A stretch of 64,000 nucleotides of DNA from Candidatus Manganitrophus noduliformans (GTDB taxonomy: Bacteria > Nitrospirota > Nitrospiria > SBBL01 > Manganitrophaceae). Under the pieces are notes generated by a model. The model had not been told where the DNA came from and made no database searches. It saw only the letters and a program-made list of their open reading frames with translations. Below are positions 7,585 through 16,022 of this stretch, piece by piece; within the stretch, counting starts at the first letter, position 1; each line of letters starts with the position of its first letter. Where the stretch lies: positions 434,001 through 498,000 of the forward strand of contig NZ_VTOW01000001.1 of assembly GCF_012184425.1 (NCBI RefSeq), given 5' to 3'. The position numbers and the translations under genes were made by a program.

Positions 7585-9483
7585 ATGATCAAGAAAAGTC
7601 TATTCTTTTACACGGCTTTGGCCGGTTTTCTCCTCCCGATTTTCGCCGGGACGGTCGCGGCGGCGGAGGGGGGGTGGTCGGTTCAGCAAGGGGAGGTGAC
7701 GTCGAACGGGCTTTGGGCGGTCCATTTCGTCTCGGCGAGCGAGGGATGGGCCGGGGGGGGAGATGGAACGATCCTCCACACCGCCGACGGCGGCGCGAGC
7801 TGGCGGGCGCAATACAAAGAGAAAGGGGAGCGGTTCTTCTCGCTTCATTTTGCCGATCGGCGCCACGGCTGGGCGATCAGCTGGACCGGCAAGATCCTCC
7901 ATACGGCCGACGGCGGCCGAAGCTGGGAGGAGCAGCGGAATCCGGAGCGGGTCTGGCTCTGGGATGTTTACTTTACCGATCGATCAAACGGCTGGATCGT
8001 CGGCGACAAAGGGGTGATTCTCCGTACCGCGGACGGCGGCCGGCGTTGGGAGGTTCAAAAAAGCGGGCAGACCGGTCCGGTTCTGGAGGTCTTCTTCATC
8101 GATCCGCAGCAGGGATGGGCCTCCGGGTGGAACGGGATGATCCTCCACACTCAGGACGGCGGAAATCAATGGACGGCGCAGAAGAGCGGGACGACCGCCG
8201 CGCTGGAGGCGATCTTCTTCATCGACCCGCTCCGGGGCTGGGCGGTCGGCCGACAGGGGACGATCCTCGGGACGACCGACGGGGGAAAGCGTTGGGAGCC
8301 GCAGCAAAGCGGCACGGAGCATCTTCTCATCGGCGTGCAATTCGCTTCTCCCCAGATCGGCTGGGCCGCCGGCGGATCCGGAACGATGCTGAAAACGGAA
8401 AACGGCGGGGCGACCTGGGAGAAGGTCGATGCCGCGGTGAACAAAACGTTCGAAGGGCTCTCGTTCGGCGACGACCGCCACGGCTGGGCGGTCGGATGGG
8501 GGGGGGTGATCGTCCACACCCGCGACGGCGGCAAACGCTGGGAGACGCAGAACAACGGCTTCACCGACCGGTTCTTTCGGGTCCACTTTGTTGATGAGCG
8601 GCACGGTTGGATCGCCGGGGAGACCGGCACCATCCTCCACAGCAACGACGGCGGCCGGAGCTGGAGGTATCAAGACAGCGGAACGGAAGAGTGGGTCTTG
8701 TCGGTTCATTTTACCTCGCCGCGGGAGGGGTGGGCGGTCGGCGGCAAGGGGCTTCTCCTCCACACGATCGACGGGGGAAAACGTTGGGAGCGCCGGCAGA
8801 AGCTGACCGAGGCGAGCCTGGAAGGGGTTTTCTTCCTGACCCCCAAGATCGGATGGGTGGTCGGCGAGACGGGGTTGATCTTCAAAACAGTCGACGGCGG
8901 CAACCGATGGGATTTTCAGCTCAGCGATACCACCGCCGGTCTCTCCGACATCGTTTTCCTCAACGAGCGGAAAGGATGGATCGTCGGCACCGGGGGGACC
9001 CTGCTTCAGACGGAAGACGGCGGCGCGACATGGACCCCGTTCCGGCTTCCGACGAAGGCAACCTTCACCCGAATCCTCTTTCGTCCGCCGAACCGGGGAT
9101 GGGTGGTCGGGTCGGAGGGGACCCTCTTGATGACCGAGGACGGCGGAAAAAGCTGGGGGCCGATCGACACCGGAACGAAGATGCCGCTTTGGGACCTCTC
9201 GATGCAGGGGCCGGAGGGATGGATGGTCGGCGATCTCGGAATGATCCTCTATACAAAGGACGGCGGAAAATCGTGGGCGGAGCGCGACAGCGGGGTGACG
9301 CAGCGGCTGAACAGCATCTACTTTACCTCTCCCGCCCGGGGGTGGGCCGTCGGCAAGGGGGGGCTGATTCTCCAATACGGCGGTCCGGCGACCCCGCCGG
9401 TGCAACAGGCGCCCGCCCAAGCCCCCTCCCGGACGAGCGATCGAACTTCCGAACGGTCGATACCGAGTAAGCGACCCCACTAA
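7585..9483 (+). CDS. Secreted Ycf48/BNR-type double beta-propeller protein
   Basis: A 632-residue protein with an N-terminal signal peptide ending near AAA. The rest is fourteen repeats of about 43 residues with the pattern GWAVG..G.IL.T.DGG..W, ending in a Pro/Ser-rich tail. Fourteen repeats are enough for two seven-bladed propellers. Ycf48 (the cyanobacterial photosystem II assembly factor) has a single seven-bladed propeller; relatives in non-photosynthetic bacteria are common but mostly uncharacterised, so no photosynthetic role is implied. The protein probably acts in the periplasm or outside the cell. A membrane protein gene follows 11 bases later and may be co-transcribed. Confidence 0.85.
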   Translation: MIKKSLFFYTALAGFLLPIFAGTVAAAEGGWSVQQGEVTSNGLWAVHFVSASEGWAGGGDGTILHTADGGASWRAQYKEKGERFFSLHFADRRHGWAISWTGKILHTADGGRSWEEQRNPERVWLWDVYFTDRSNGWIVGDKGVILRTADGGRRWEVQKSGQTGPVLEVFFIDPQQGWASGWNGMILHTQDGGNQWTAQKSGTTAALEAIFFIDPLRGWAVGRQGTILGTTDGGKRWEPQQSGTEHLLIGVQFASPQIGWAAGGSGTMLKTENGGATWEKVDAAVNKTFEGLSFGDDRHGWAVGWGGVIVHTRDGGKRWETQNNGFTDRFFRVHFVDERHGWIAGETGTILHSNDGGRSWRYQDSGTEEWVLSVHFTSPREGWAVGGKGLLLHTIDGGKRWERRQKLTEASLEGVFFLTPKIGWVVGETGLIFKTVDGGNRWDFQLSDTTAGLSDIVFLNERKGWIVGTGGTLLQTEDGGATWTPFRLPTKATFTRILFRPPNRGWVVGSEGTLLMTEDGGKSWGPIDTGTKMPLWDLSMQGPEGWMVGDLGMILYTKDGGKSWAERDSGVTQRLNSIYFTSPARGWAVGKGGLILQYGGPATPPVQQAPAQAPSRTSDRTSERSIPSKRPH

Positions 9484-9494
9484 TCGAGGATGGC

Positions 9495-10205
9495 ATGGAC
9501 CCGGCTCCCGATCGCCGCTCCGAATGGTTCGTTCCGAAATCCGGTCCGCTGAAGCTCCGGATCTGGATCGGCCTCCTCTTTCTCCCCTATACCGGAATGG
9601 TCCTCGCCTTCACCGTGATCGGCGGGATGTTGGCCGAAACCATTTTCTGGGAGCGGGTCGGGGCGGCTGTCCTGATCTACTTCCTCGGCCTCGGGATCGC
9701 GGCGCATGCCCTCGATGCGATCGGCGGCAAAGGACCCAAGCCGTGGGGGGCGCATTTTTCCAAGCGACAGCTCTGGACCCTCGCGATCGGCGCCTTGGTC
9801 CCGGCGTACGCCCTCGGCTTCTACTATATCCTCTTCAAGACCCCCCAACTGGCGGTGATCGCCCTTCTGGAGGGGTTTTTCCTCTTCGCCTACAATCTGG
9901 AGCTCTTTGACGGAAAATTTCACACCGACGGCTGGTTCGCCTTTTCCTGGGGGGTCTTGCCGGTTCTCGCCGGTTACGTCGTTCAGACCAACCAGCTCTC
10001 CCCTCCCGCCCTGATCGTGGCCGGCGCGATGGGGCTCTTGAGCCTGGTGGAGATCAACGCCTCCCGCCCTTACAAAGAGCTCAAGCGATCGGGCCGCCTC
10101 GATCCTGCCAATCATCAGGTCCGCTACGAAGCGATCCTTAAATGTGTGAGCTTGGGGGTGATGCTGCTGGCCGCCGGGATGGTGACCTGGCGGCTGGCGG
10201 GGTGA
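9495..10205 (+). CDS. Integral membrane protein, possibly UbiA-prenyltransferase-like
   Basis: A 236-residue protein with about seven predicted membrane segments (for example LRIWIGLLFLPYTGMVLAFTV and WTLAIGALVPAYALGFYYIL). Charged loops include HALDAIGGKGPKPWG and YNLELFDGKFHTDGW; an acidic loop after one helix and a final PYKELKR recall UbiA-superfamily proteins, but the canonical NDxxDxxxD motif is absent, so I do not assign a function. It begins 11 bases after the Ycf48-like gene, on the same strand, and converges with the caspase-like gene. Confidence 0.6.
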   Translation: MDPAPDRRSEWFVPKSGPLKLRIWIGLLFLPYTGMVLAFTVIGGMLAETIFWERVGAAVLIYFLGLGIAAHALDAIGGKGPKPWGAHFSKRQLWTLAIGALVPAYALGFYYILFKTPQLAVIALLEGFFLFAYNLELFDGKFHTDGWFAFSWGVLPVLAGYVVQTNQLSPPALIVAGAMGLLSLVEINASRPYKELKRSGRLDPANHQVRYEAILKCVSLGVMLLAAGMVTWRLAG

Positions 10206-10228
10206 GGCCGGCTGCGGGGCCTTCGAGA

Positions 10229-11158
10229 TTAGTGACCGCTCAGACGGCTCGGCGCCCGACGCGGCGTGGCGTTGAGCGACTCCGAGCCGACCGCCCTGGA
10301 AGCGCGGTCGGTCGCGACGTCTACCTTGTCATCGGCATTGAGTTTCTGAAAGTTGAAGATGAAGAGATCGGACCAGTCGCCGAACTTCCCTCGCCGAATC
10401 TTATGGTAAGCGTTCTCCCCGTCTCCAAAAGAGAGATCCTGCCCATCGGCCGACATCGCTACAAGAAGGTGTCGTCTATTTCTAATACGTCGAGCCAGTT
10501 GTCCGCTGTAGCAGGTGTCGACCGCCACGCCGATATGGTCGGCTTGAATGGCGTTGATCCACTTCCCGAGCTGCTCGAACGAAATGAACTCGCTTGGGTT
10601 ACTGTCTTCATCGGCCAACACAACGCGACCGTTGCGACGGAACTCCTCCGCCGCATTGCCGTGACCGTGAATGTAGACAAACACTTCATCATGACCCTCG
10701 GCCCGGACGCGATCAAAAAACGCTTTGACGTTTGCAAGCGTGTTGAGAGCATCGAGAACAACGCTGCCGTCCACCACTTCCAAGTCGCCGTCTCGGAGCT
10801 TTTTCCCGTCGGCACGCGCGTTGGCGCCGCGCCGGTTCAGCAGCGACTCTTTGACGTTTCTCTCGACCGGTCCCCGATCGAAGAAAGGAGAGAGGTAGGT
10901 GATTTCGTCATGACCAAAGAAAAAACTGGCGGTCAGACGGAGGTACATCAGGTCCGTATGCTGGGTGATAATATTTTCGCTGAAGACGACGGCGCTCCCT
11001 TTGGTCGCGGCAATCGCGCGGCCGCCGCAATGGAGCACGAGCGCGGCCCGCTTTTCGAGGCCGATCTCTTCGGGGGTGTCCGGCGGAAATTCTTCGTCCG
11101 GAATCGGGCCGCCGTACGGCGGCTCTTTTCGTTTACGCCGCTTCGAAAGCTTTTTCAT
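10229..11158 (-). CDS. Caspase-like (clan CD, C13/C14-type) cysteine protease
   Basis: A 309-residue protein without signal peptide. It has the clan CD His/Cys dyad: the histidine in FVYIHGHGN (about residue 170) after a hydrophobic strand, and the cysteine in VAVDTCYSGQLARR (about 218). The N-terminus is very basic (MKKLSKRRKRK) and the last 40 residues are polar. DTCYSG is typical of legumain/metacaspase-like bacterial enzymes. Substrate and biological role are unknown; bacterial caspase-like proteins have been linked to programmed death, signalling and secretion. The gene has GAGGAGA before its ATG and stands alone, just downstream of a truncated homocysteine methyltransferase remnant. Confidence 0.8.
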   Translation of the reverse strand: MKKLSKRRKRKEPPYGGPIPDEEFPPDTPEEIGLEKRAALVLHCGGRAIAATKGSAVVFSENIITQHTDLMYLRLTASFFFGHDEITYLSPFFDRGPVERNVKESLLNRRGANARADGKKLRDGDLEVVDGSVVLDALNTLANVKAFFDRVRAEGHDEVFVYIHGHGNAAEEFRRNGRVVLADEDSNPSEFISFEQLGKWINAIQADHIGVAVDTCYSGQLARRIRNRRHLLVAMSADGQDLSFGDGENAYHKIRRGKFGDWSDLFIFNFQKLNADDKVDVATDRASRAVGSESLNATPRRAPSRLSGH

Positions 11159-11193
11159 TGTTTTCTCCTCGGTCAGGCGTGTTCCGTTTATGC

Positions 11194-11262
11194 CTAATTG
11201 CCGCCGTCGGTGAGGGAAAAGCGGTCGCTCAGTTGGGGGAAGGCGTTTCGGTATTGAGCCAT
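11194..11262 (-). pseudogene. N-terminal remnant of a homocysteine S-methyltransferase-type gene
   Basis: A 22-codon frame with an excellent start signal (GGGAGG, 5 bases, ATG at 11262) encodes a peptide containing FPQLSDRF and LTDGG and then stops at TAG. Homocysteine S-methyltransferase family proteins begin with just such a segment, continuing LTDGGxET, so this looks like the beginning of that gene cut off after the first strand. The caspase-like gene starts 36 bases downstream, which suggests a deletion or insertion replaced the rest. The match is from memory of the family, not from alignment. Confidence 0.5.
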
Positions 11263-11319
11263 ATTTTGCCTCCCGCGGCGGCTTGCTGTTGTCGTGATCG
11301 GGAGGAGTGGTTGAAATCT

Positions 11320-12081
11320 TTAAAGGGCGGTCATTTCTCTTCGCGCGGCGGCGATCTCTTCGGCGATCTTCTCGGCCCTGCTCGCCGCTTCGGCGGGGTC
11401 TTTTGCGGCGGAAATCGGTCTGCCGACCACAATATAATCCGCTCCATTTCTAATCGCATTTCCCGGAGTCATGATTCTTTTTTGATCGTCTTTCTTGATC
11501 TCGGCCCATACAGGGCGGATGCCCGGCGTGACAACGATGAAATCCCGGCCCAGTTTCTCTTTGACCGCTCCGGCTTCATGTCCGGAGCAAACGACCCCGT
11601 CGCAACCGGCCGTTTTCGCGATTTGAGCCAACTCCAATACCCTTTGGAGCGGTGTGATCTTCGAATTTTCCTGGTTGACGCTCGTCAACACCGTCACGCC
11701 GAGGATCTTCGTTCCTTTTGTCTTGAATTTTTTGACGGCCTCTCCCACAAGGGCCTCGCCTTCGTACGTGTGGACGGTGATAAACTCAACCCCTCTTGTT
11801 TTAGACGTGATGACGGAAGCCATGCCGCCGACCTGTTGCGGGATATCTTCGACCGACCGGCTCGAATATTTAATATCCAAAAAAAACTTGGCGGAGACCC
11901 CTTCGATCCCTTCTATTTTGGCCAAGACATTCAGGCCCTCGCTTAAAAGCAGCGTCCACCCGATCTTAAATAAACCGACCTTATCTTTTAAGGCTTCTAT
12001 GAAGGGGCGCGCTTCTTCGAACGAGGGGTAGTCCAGCGCGAAAATAATTCTTTGGTGGGGCAGGAGGGTGCTCTCTTTCAA
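11320..12081 (-). CDS. pyrF: Orotidine 5'-phosphate decarboxylase
   Basis: A 253-residue TIM-barrel enzyme converting OMP to UMP, the last step of pyrimidine synthesis. The N-terminal IIFALDYPSFEEA, the strand FFLDIKY with catalytic-type Asp and Lys, VTVLTS, CDGVVCSG, VTPGIRP and YIVVGRPI all fit. The start is TTG (12081), with no in-frame ATG between it and the promoter. One oddity: between the DxK motif and the following DIP there are six residues (SSRSVE) where most family members have one or two, which moves the second catalytic Asp. pyrE is 5 kb away on the same strand but not in the same operon. Confidence 0.9.
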   Translation of the reverse strand: MKESTLLPHQRIIFALDYPSFEEARPFIEALKDKVGLFKIGWTLLLSEGLNVLAKIEGIEGVSAKFFLDIKYSSRSVEDIPQQVGGMASVITSKTRGVEFITVHTYEGEALVGEAVKKFKTKGTKILGVTVLTSVNQENSKITPLQRVLELAQIAKTAGCDGVVCSGHEAGAVKEKLGRDFIVVTPGIRPVWAEIKKDDQKRIMTPGNAIRNGADYIVVGRPISAAKDPAEAASRAEKIAEEIAAARREMTAL

Positions 12082-12119
12082 CCTAAACTCGCATAAGCCG
12101 GATTCAGTTTTAGGGCCAT

Positions 12120-12147
12120 ATTATATAGACGCGTTCGATCAAGTCAA
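12120..12147 (-). promoter_or_regulatory. Sigma-70 promoter for pyrF
   Basis: The minus strand carries TTGACT (12142-12147), 16 bases, TATAAT (12120-12125). Initiation near 12113 gives a leader of about 32 bases to the TTG start. Confidence 0.65.
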
Positions 12148-12245
12148 TATGTATTTAGAGGATGCGCAGAGGGATCGCTCGAGTTTTTAGAGAGGCTCTG
12201 GCGGCGAGAAAGAGAGTGCAACAATTTTCTTTTACGCGTGATCCT

Positions 12246-12971
12246 CTATCGTTCTTCTGCAATATTGAGGCTCGGAACCGGTGAGGGGTCCGCTTTTTCG
12301 GAGTTCCGCCAAAGCCATCCGCAGGCGGTGACCACCATTAGGTCGAGGACGATGTAGAGAACAGTAACCCCCGCGGGCGGGTTCGCCGAGCTGATGGAAA
12401 GATACGGCACCTCCGGCAGCCAATACCAGTTGCCGATCGCCGTGCCGACCCACTCCAGCAGGATCGTGTAGACGGCGCAGGAGGAGAGAAGAAGGGGGTT
12501 CTCCGATTTCAGGAAGAGGACGAACGCCACCCCCCACCAGAGCAGCCCCCACGTGTCGTTCAAGAAGAGAAAGCTGGAGGCGGCGTAAACCGTTCCCAAA
12601 ATGAGGACGGTCCGGGTGATGGCGGCGGCATGTTTTTGGAGGCTTCGCTCGCGGGCAGTCACCACCGCCAACGCGTAGAAGACGGCATGGCCGGGCGGGA
12701 CGTAGAGCGGGATGAGGGTGTGTTTGTAATCGTAGAGGCCCCACCCGATCGACAGGACCACTTCACCGGTCGTGGCGATCGCGATGGTGGTGAGGATCTG
12801 GCGCGGATCGAGCTCGGCAATTCGCACGAAGAACCAGAGAAAGATCGCCGTCGCCAGACCCAGGCCGACTTGCGCGACCACGCCGGGTCGTTCGAGCAGG
12901 AGCACCGCCGTCATGAAGGCGAGGGCGGTTGAGACGAGAAGGAGCCAGCGAGATTTCATGGGTGGGTTCAT
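12246..12971 (-). CDS. Multi-pass membrane protein of unknown function
   Basis: A 241-residue protein with seven or eight hydrophobic segments. Polar stretches inside the membrane region include GWGLYDYKHTLIPLYVPPGH and WVGTAIGNWYWLPEVPYL, rich in aromatic residues, Pro and His, and look conserved. I do not recognise the family; the layout is reminiscent of small integral membrane enzymes or carotenoid-type proteins but no motif proves this. ATG 12971 and an internal ATG (codon 5) are both possible starts. A short broken copy of its YDYKHTLIP region occurs 1 kb upstream, at 13651-13700. Confidence 0.6.
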   Translation of the reverse strand: MNPPMKSRWLLLVSTALAFMTAVLLLERPGVVAQVGLGLATAIFLWFFVRIAELDPRQILTTIAIATTGEVVLSIGWGLYDYKHTLIPLYVPPGHAVFYALAVVTARERSLQKHAAAITRTVLILGTVYAASSFLFLNDTWGLLWWGVAFVLFLKSENPLLLSSCAVYTILLEWVGTAIGNWYWLPEVPYLSISSANPPAGVTVLYIVLDLMVVTACGWLWRNSEKADPSPVPSLNIAEER

Positions 12972-13022
12972 GACCTCAAAAGGAAAGGACTTTATGTCAT
13001 CTAAACTGAACGCCGGCGCGCG

Positions 13023-13355
13023 TTAATCTAAGACCAGAAAAGCGCTCTTTACGTCTTGCTCGAACCAAAGCAGATCCGCATGATGCGCCCGCAAAATCGC
13101 TTCGATGTCCGATGTCGAACAGTTCCCGCGCCGCACCCAAATCACTTTCGGAGGAGAGCCGAAGAGAAAACTTCGCTGATGAAAATCGGCATCTTTCGAG
13201 ACGATGGACAGGCCGTGGCGGGCGGCATACTCCCAGACGACTTCGTCCAAGACATTGTGCAAACCAACATCCCGAACGTGAACGGAATCAGGGTAAAGAT
13301 CGATAAGCGCCTTTACCAATCGGGGGGAAAGGTTCTGATCGAAGAGAAGCTTCAC
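13023..13355 (-). CDS. DUF5615 PIN-like toxin of a type II toxin-antitoxin pair
   Basis: A 110-residue protein beginning MKLLFDQNLSPRLV, with VRDVGLHNVLDEVVWEYA and IVSKDADFHQRSFLFG. The acidic residues after strands (FDQN, SKDADF) are the PIN-like signature of the DUF5615 family, presumed ribonucleases. It overlaps the upstream DUF433 antitoxin gene by 4 bases, the usual coupled arrangement for this toxin-antitoxin type. Nuclease activity is inferred from the family, not shown here. Confidence 0.85.
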   Translation of the reverse strand: MKLLFDQNLSPRLVKALIDLYPDSVHVRDVGLHNVLDEVVWEYAARHGLSIVSKDADFHQRSFLFGSPPKVIWVRRGNCSTSDIEAILRAHHADLLWFEQDVKSAFLVLD

Positions 13356-13579
13356 TTTGTCTGGATCGAGACTAGCCTGCGCTCCCGGTCTGCGGCAAAC
13401 GCAAGGGAGGCCCGAATATCCTCACGTGTAAGATCGGGAAAGTCTCTGAGAATCTCATCTTCCGACATACCGGAAGCAAGATAGTCGAGCACGTCAGAGA
13501 CGGTGATACGCAATCCACGGATGCACGGTTTTCCGCCGCGCTTGCCAGGCTCTATTGTAATGATGTGTTGGTAATCCAT
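13352..13579 (-). CDS. DUF433 antitoxin, DNA-binding
   Basis: A 75-residue protein with the DUF433 core: the N-terminal GKPCIRGLRITVSDVLDYLA, then GMSEDEILRDFPDLTREDIRASLAFAADRE, a helix-turn-helix-like fold. It is the first gene of the pair and overlaps the DUF5615 toxin by ATGA. Such antitoxins normally bind the toxin and repress their own promoter. The Shine-Dalgarno is weak (CTGAAAG). Confidence 0.85.
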   Translation of the reverse strand: MDYQHIITIEPGKRGGKPCIRGLRITVSDVLDYLASGMSEDEILRDFPDLTREDIRASLAFAADRERRLVSIQTK

Positions 13580-13650
13580 GCTTTCAGCCTAGCCGTTCTT
13601 CCTCAGAAAATCAAGATAGACTTTATCGAAGAAATAAGCCCCCCAATGAG

Positions 13651-13700
13651 TAGAAGCACGGCATGGCCCGGCGGGATGAGGGTGTGTTTGTAGTCGAATA
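13651..13700 (-). pseudogene. Broken partial copy of the membrane protein gene at 12246-12971
   Basis: The stretch is nearly identical to 12676-12734, with a 12-base deletion. On the minus strand it encodes DYKHTLIPPGHAV where the intact gene has DYKHTLIPLYVPPGHAV, and there is no continuing frame. It is a remnant of a local duplication or of a deleted paralogue. Confidence 0.65.
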
Positions 13701-13838
13701 AAGAGGAACAGACACCATTAATTGATTTCACAGCACCTTAAAAATGGTCCCTCTTTTATGTTCTTTTACAATCGACTTTAAAATCCATGAATCGATATAA
13801 GTCAACAAAATAAATCTGTCCCCTTTTTATAATATCAG

Positions 13839-13894
13839 GCAGTCCCTCGGCACTGCGGTTTGATCCTTCTCTTTCGTCAATGCCAAGGGACTGC
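13839..13894. repeat. 14-bp inverted repeat
   Basis: GCAGTCCCTCGGCA (13839-13852) and TGCCAAGGGACTGC (13881-13894) pair with one mismatch across a 28-base loop. It lies 13 bases beyond the stop of the subtilase gene. No U-tract follows, so a terminator role is uncertain; it could be the end of a small mobile remnant. Confidence 0.6.
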
Positions 13895-13907
13895 ACTCTT
13901 CACCCAA

Positions 13908-15896
13908 TCAAAGCGTCATTTCAAGCGTAAAGCTCCGGATCTTCCCGGTGTCGACGCGGGCCTTGTCCTCCACAATAAGCGTCCAGGTTCCCTTCGGGCT
14001 CTTCCCTTTCAGCGCAACGAGGCCGGGCGCATTGATCTCGTCATAGGTCTTCTTGAGATTGTCGGTCGCGCCCCCCTCCCGGTTGTGAAGGCGGATGGCG
14101 GAGACGCCGGTCGCCGTCGGCGGTTTGATGCTGACGATCAGATCGCCGATGTAGGTGTGCTCGATGTCGACCGTCACTTTGATCTTTTTCAAAGAGCCGG
14201 TGTCGGCGACCGGCAGGTCGAGCCGGGCGGTCTGCAGATCCCGGATCGGGACGTCGCGCACCACCGTCCGGATGGCGACCGTGTCGGGCTGCGCCGGCAC
14301 CGCCAGCTCCACCGCCTTTTTGGCGTTGACCCGCCCGTAGCCGTAGAGGTGGCTGTGGCCGTTCGCATCGTACTTCCCGCCGGAAGTGTCGATCCGATCG
14401 CACGAGCGCTTGATCACATCCTTCACCTCGTCCCAGCGGAGGTTCGGGTTGCGCGCGAGGATCAGCGCGGCCACGCCGGCGACCCCGGGACAGGAGCTGG
14501 AGGTCCCTCCGAATTCGTCGGTATAGTGGCCCGCGGCGTCGCCGAGGCTGGCGCTTCCGAAGTTGTAGCCGAGCGGTCCGGAGCGGTCGGTCGTCCAGAT
14601 GCCGGGGGTGAGCGACGGGAAGACATTGCTGCTCGGAAAGGCGCACCAGACGGCGGGACCGAAATCGCTATACGGCGCTTTCTTCCCCTTGTCGTTGCAG
14701 GCGGCGACGGCGATGACTTTCTCGTAGCTGGCATAGCCGTCGTTGTTGACGCTCTCGTTGCCGTTGCCGGCGGCGAAGCAGATGACGCACCCCTTTCCGT
14801 TTCGGCCGTTCTTAATTGCGAAATCCATCGCCAGGCGGGTGCTGTCGGGAAGCGGCACGACCTGATGGTGGCGCGGATCGTTCGGATTGGTGAAATCGCC
14901 GTCGGGCGGCCCCCAGCTGCACGAGATCACGTCGGCGCCGTTCTGCGCCGCCCAGACGAAGGCGTCGGCCTCCGCCTGCGAGCCGAGATTGGAGGCGAAG
15001 CGGATCGGCATCAACCGCGCCCGCGGCGCGACCCCCGAGGCGCCGAAATTCCCGTCTGCGCACGCCACCCCGGCGCAGGCGGTCCCGTGATTGTCGCCGT
15101 TGCCGGGCCGCGGGTCGTTCGTCTTTCGGGTCACGTCGCGGGGGGCGACGATCTTGGCCGAGGAGCGGAACTCCTGATGATCGAGATCGACCCCGTCGTC
15201 GATGACCGCGATGATCGCTCCGGTCCCGTCGCTCAACGGCCAGGCCGCTTCGACATTGGCGTGCTGATCGATGGTTTGGCCGCCGACGCTCGTCTTCTTC
15301 AAATGCCATTGCTGCGGGAAGGCGGCGCGCTGGCGCGCCTCGCGAATCAGCTCGGGATGGCAGAATTGAACGGCCGGCTCTTTCAACAGCGCCTCGGCGA
15401 TGTCGAAGATCTTGAGCCCGGTCCCTTCGGGGGCGGCGACGAAATAGGCGTTGCGGGCATATTCGAGGACCCGCTTGATCTCCAGGCGGTGTTTTTTAAT
15501 GATCTTCCGGCAGGCGGTGGCGCTCTCGTCGCCGTCGAACTTGACGAAGAAGTTTTCGGTATAAATGACCGGCCGACCGCTCTTCGGATCGACGAGGACC
15601 CGGCCGGCGAATTCGACCTGGGGCTCGCGCTTCAGGACTTGGCGGGCGCGGTCGCGCAGGCTCTTGGCACGTCGCGTCGGCTTCGCGCGAAGAACATCGA
15701 CCCCCGCCTCACGAAAGCGGGCCGCCAGGTCGAAGTTGCCGAGCAAGGCGCGGGCCTCCGGTGAAACAGGGGCCACCTCGAAGGGTCTTGCGGCGAGCAC
15801 CGGGGCGCGGTTGGTCGTGCGAACCACGAGATGCTCGTTGCTGGTTGTGAGGGAGTAGCGTTTTCCGGTCTTGCCACCATATCGGAACGAGAACAT
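13908..15896 (-). CDS. Subtilisin-like (S8) serine protease with C-terminal P domain
   Basis: A 662-residue protein. After an N-terminal extension and a propeptide-like segment (about residues 105-195, from VIYTENFFVKFDGD to HPELIREARQ) the catalytic domain has Asp in VIDDGVDLDH (about 232), His in NHGTACAGV (about 269) and Ser in GGTSSSCPGVAG (about 464). The last 110 residues form a proprotein-convertase P (Homo B) domain (VTVDIEHTYIGDLIVSI to GKIRSFTLEMT). No standard signal peptide is seen, so export, if any, uses another route. The start has a strong AAGGAGGT. The gene is divergent from a protein that resembles its own propeptide. Confidence 0.9.
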   Translation of the reverse strand: MFSFRYGGKTGKRYSLTTSNEHLVVRTTNRAPVLAARPFEVAPVSPEARALLGNFDLAARFREAGVDVLRAKPTRRAKSLRDRARQVLKREPQVEFAGRVLVDPKSGRPVIYTENFFVKFDGDESATACRKIIKKHRLEIKRVLEYARNAYFVAAPEGTGLKIFDIAEALLKEPAVQFCHPELIREARQRAAFPQQWHLKKTSVGGQTIDQHANVEAAWPLSDGTGAIIAVIDDGVDLDHQEFRSSAKIVAPRDVTRKTNDPRPGNGDNHGTACAGVACADGNFGASGVAPRARLMPIRFASNLGSQAEADAFVWAAQNGADVISCSWGPPDGDFTNPNDPRHHQVVPLPDSTRLAMDFAIKNGRNGKGCVICFAAGNGNESVNNDGYASYEKVIAVAACNDKGKKAPYSDFGPAVWCAFPSSNVFPSLTPGIWTTDRSGPLGYNFGSASLGDAAGHYTDEFGGTSSSCPGVAGVAALILARNPNLRWDEVKDVIKRSCDRIDTSGGKYDANGHSHLYGYGRVNAKKAVELAVPAQPDTVAIRTVVRDVPIRDLQTARLDLPVADTGSLKKIKVTVDIEHTYIGDLIVSIKPPTATGVSAIRLHNREGGATDNLKKTYDEINAPGLVALKGKSPKGTWTLIVEDKARVDTGKIRSFTLEMTL

Positions 15897-15927
15897 CGAT
15901 GGACCTCCTTGTCGTCTGAGTTGTCTT

Positions 15928-15956
15928 TTGATTGCGCGGCGCGTATCCTCTATACT
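15928..15956 (+). promoter_or_regulatory. Sigma-70 promoter for the propeptide-like gene
   Basis: TTGATT (15928-15933), 17 bases, TATACT (15951-15956). Predicted initiation near 15963 leaves about 60 bases before ATG 16023. It lies in the 126-base divergent region shared with the subtilase. Confidence 0.6.
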
Positions 15957-16022
15957 AAACCGATCAGGCCTCCAAATTCAAAATAGGTGTTGGGCGTATT
16001 CTTCTTTGTTGCAGGTGTCGAG

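Larger units (their letters stand above)
13580..13907. other. Intergenic region with a gene remnant and a long inverted repeat
   Basis: This 328-base stretch is locally AT-richer than its surroundings. It holds the remnant at 13651-13700 and the inverted repeat at 13839-13894, both listed separately. Between them (13700-13838) I see only AT-rich sequence and no convincing gene. Confidence 0.6.

Noticed and set aside
13860-15764. A 634-codon open frame on the plus strand
   Set aside because: It is antisense to the subtilase gene, has no recognisable domain, and GC-rich codon bias explains the lack of stops.
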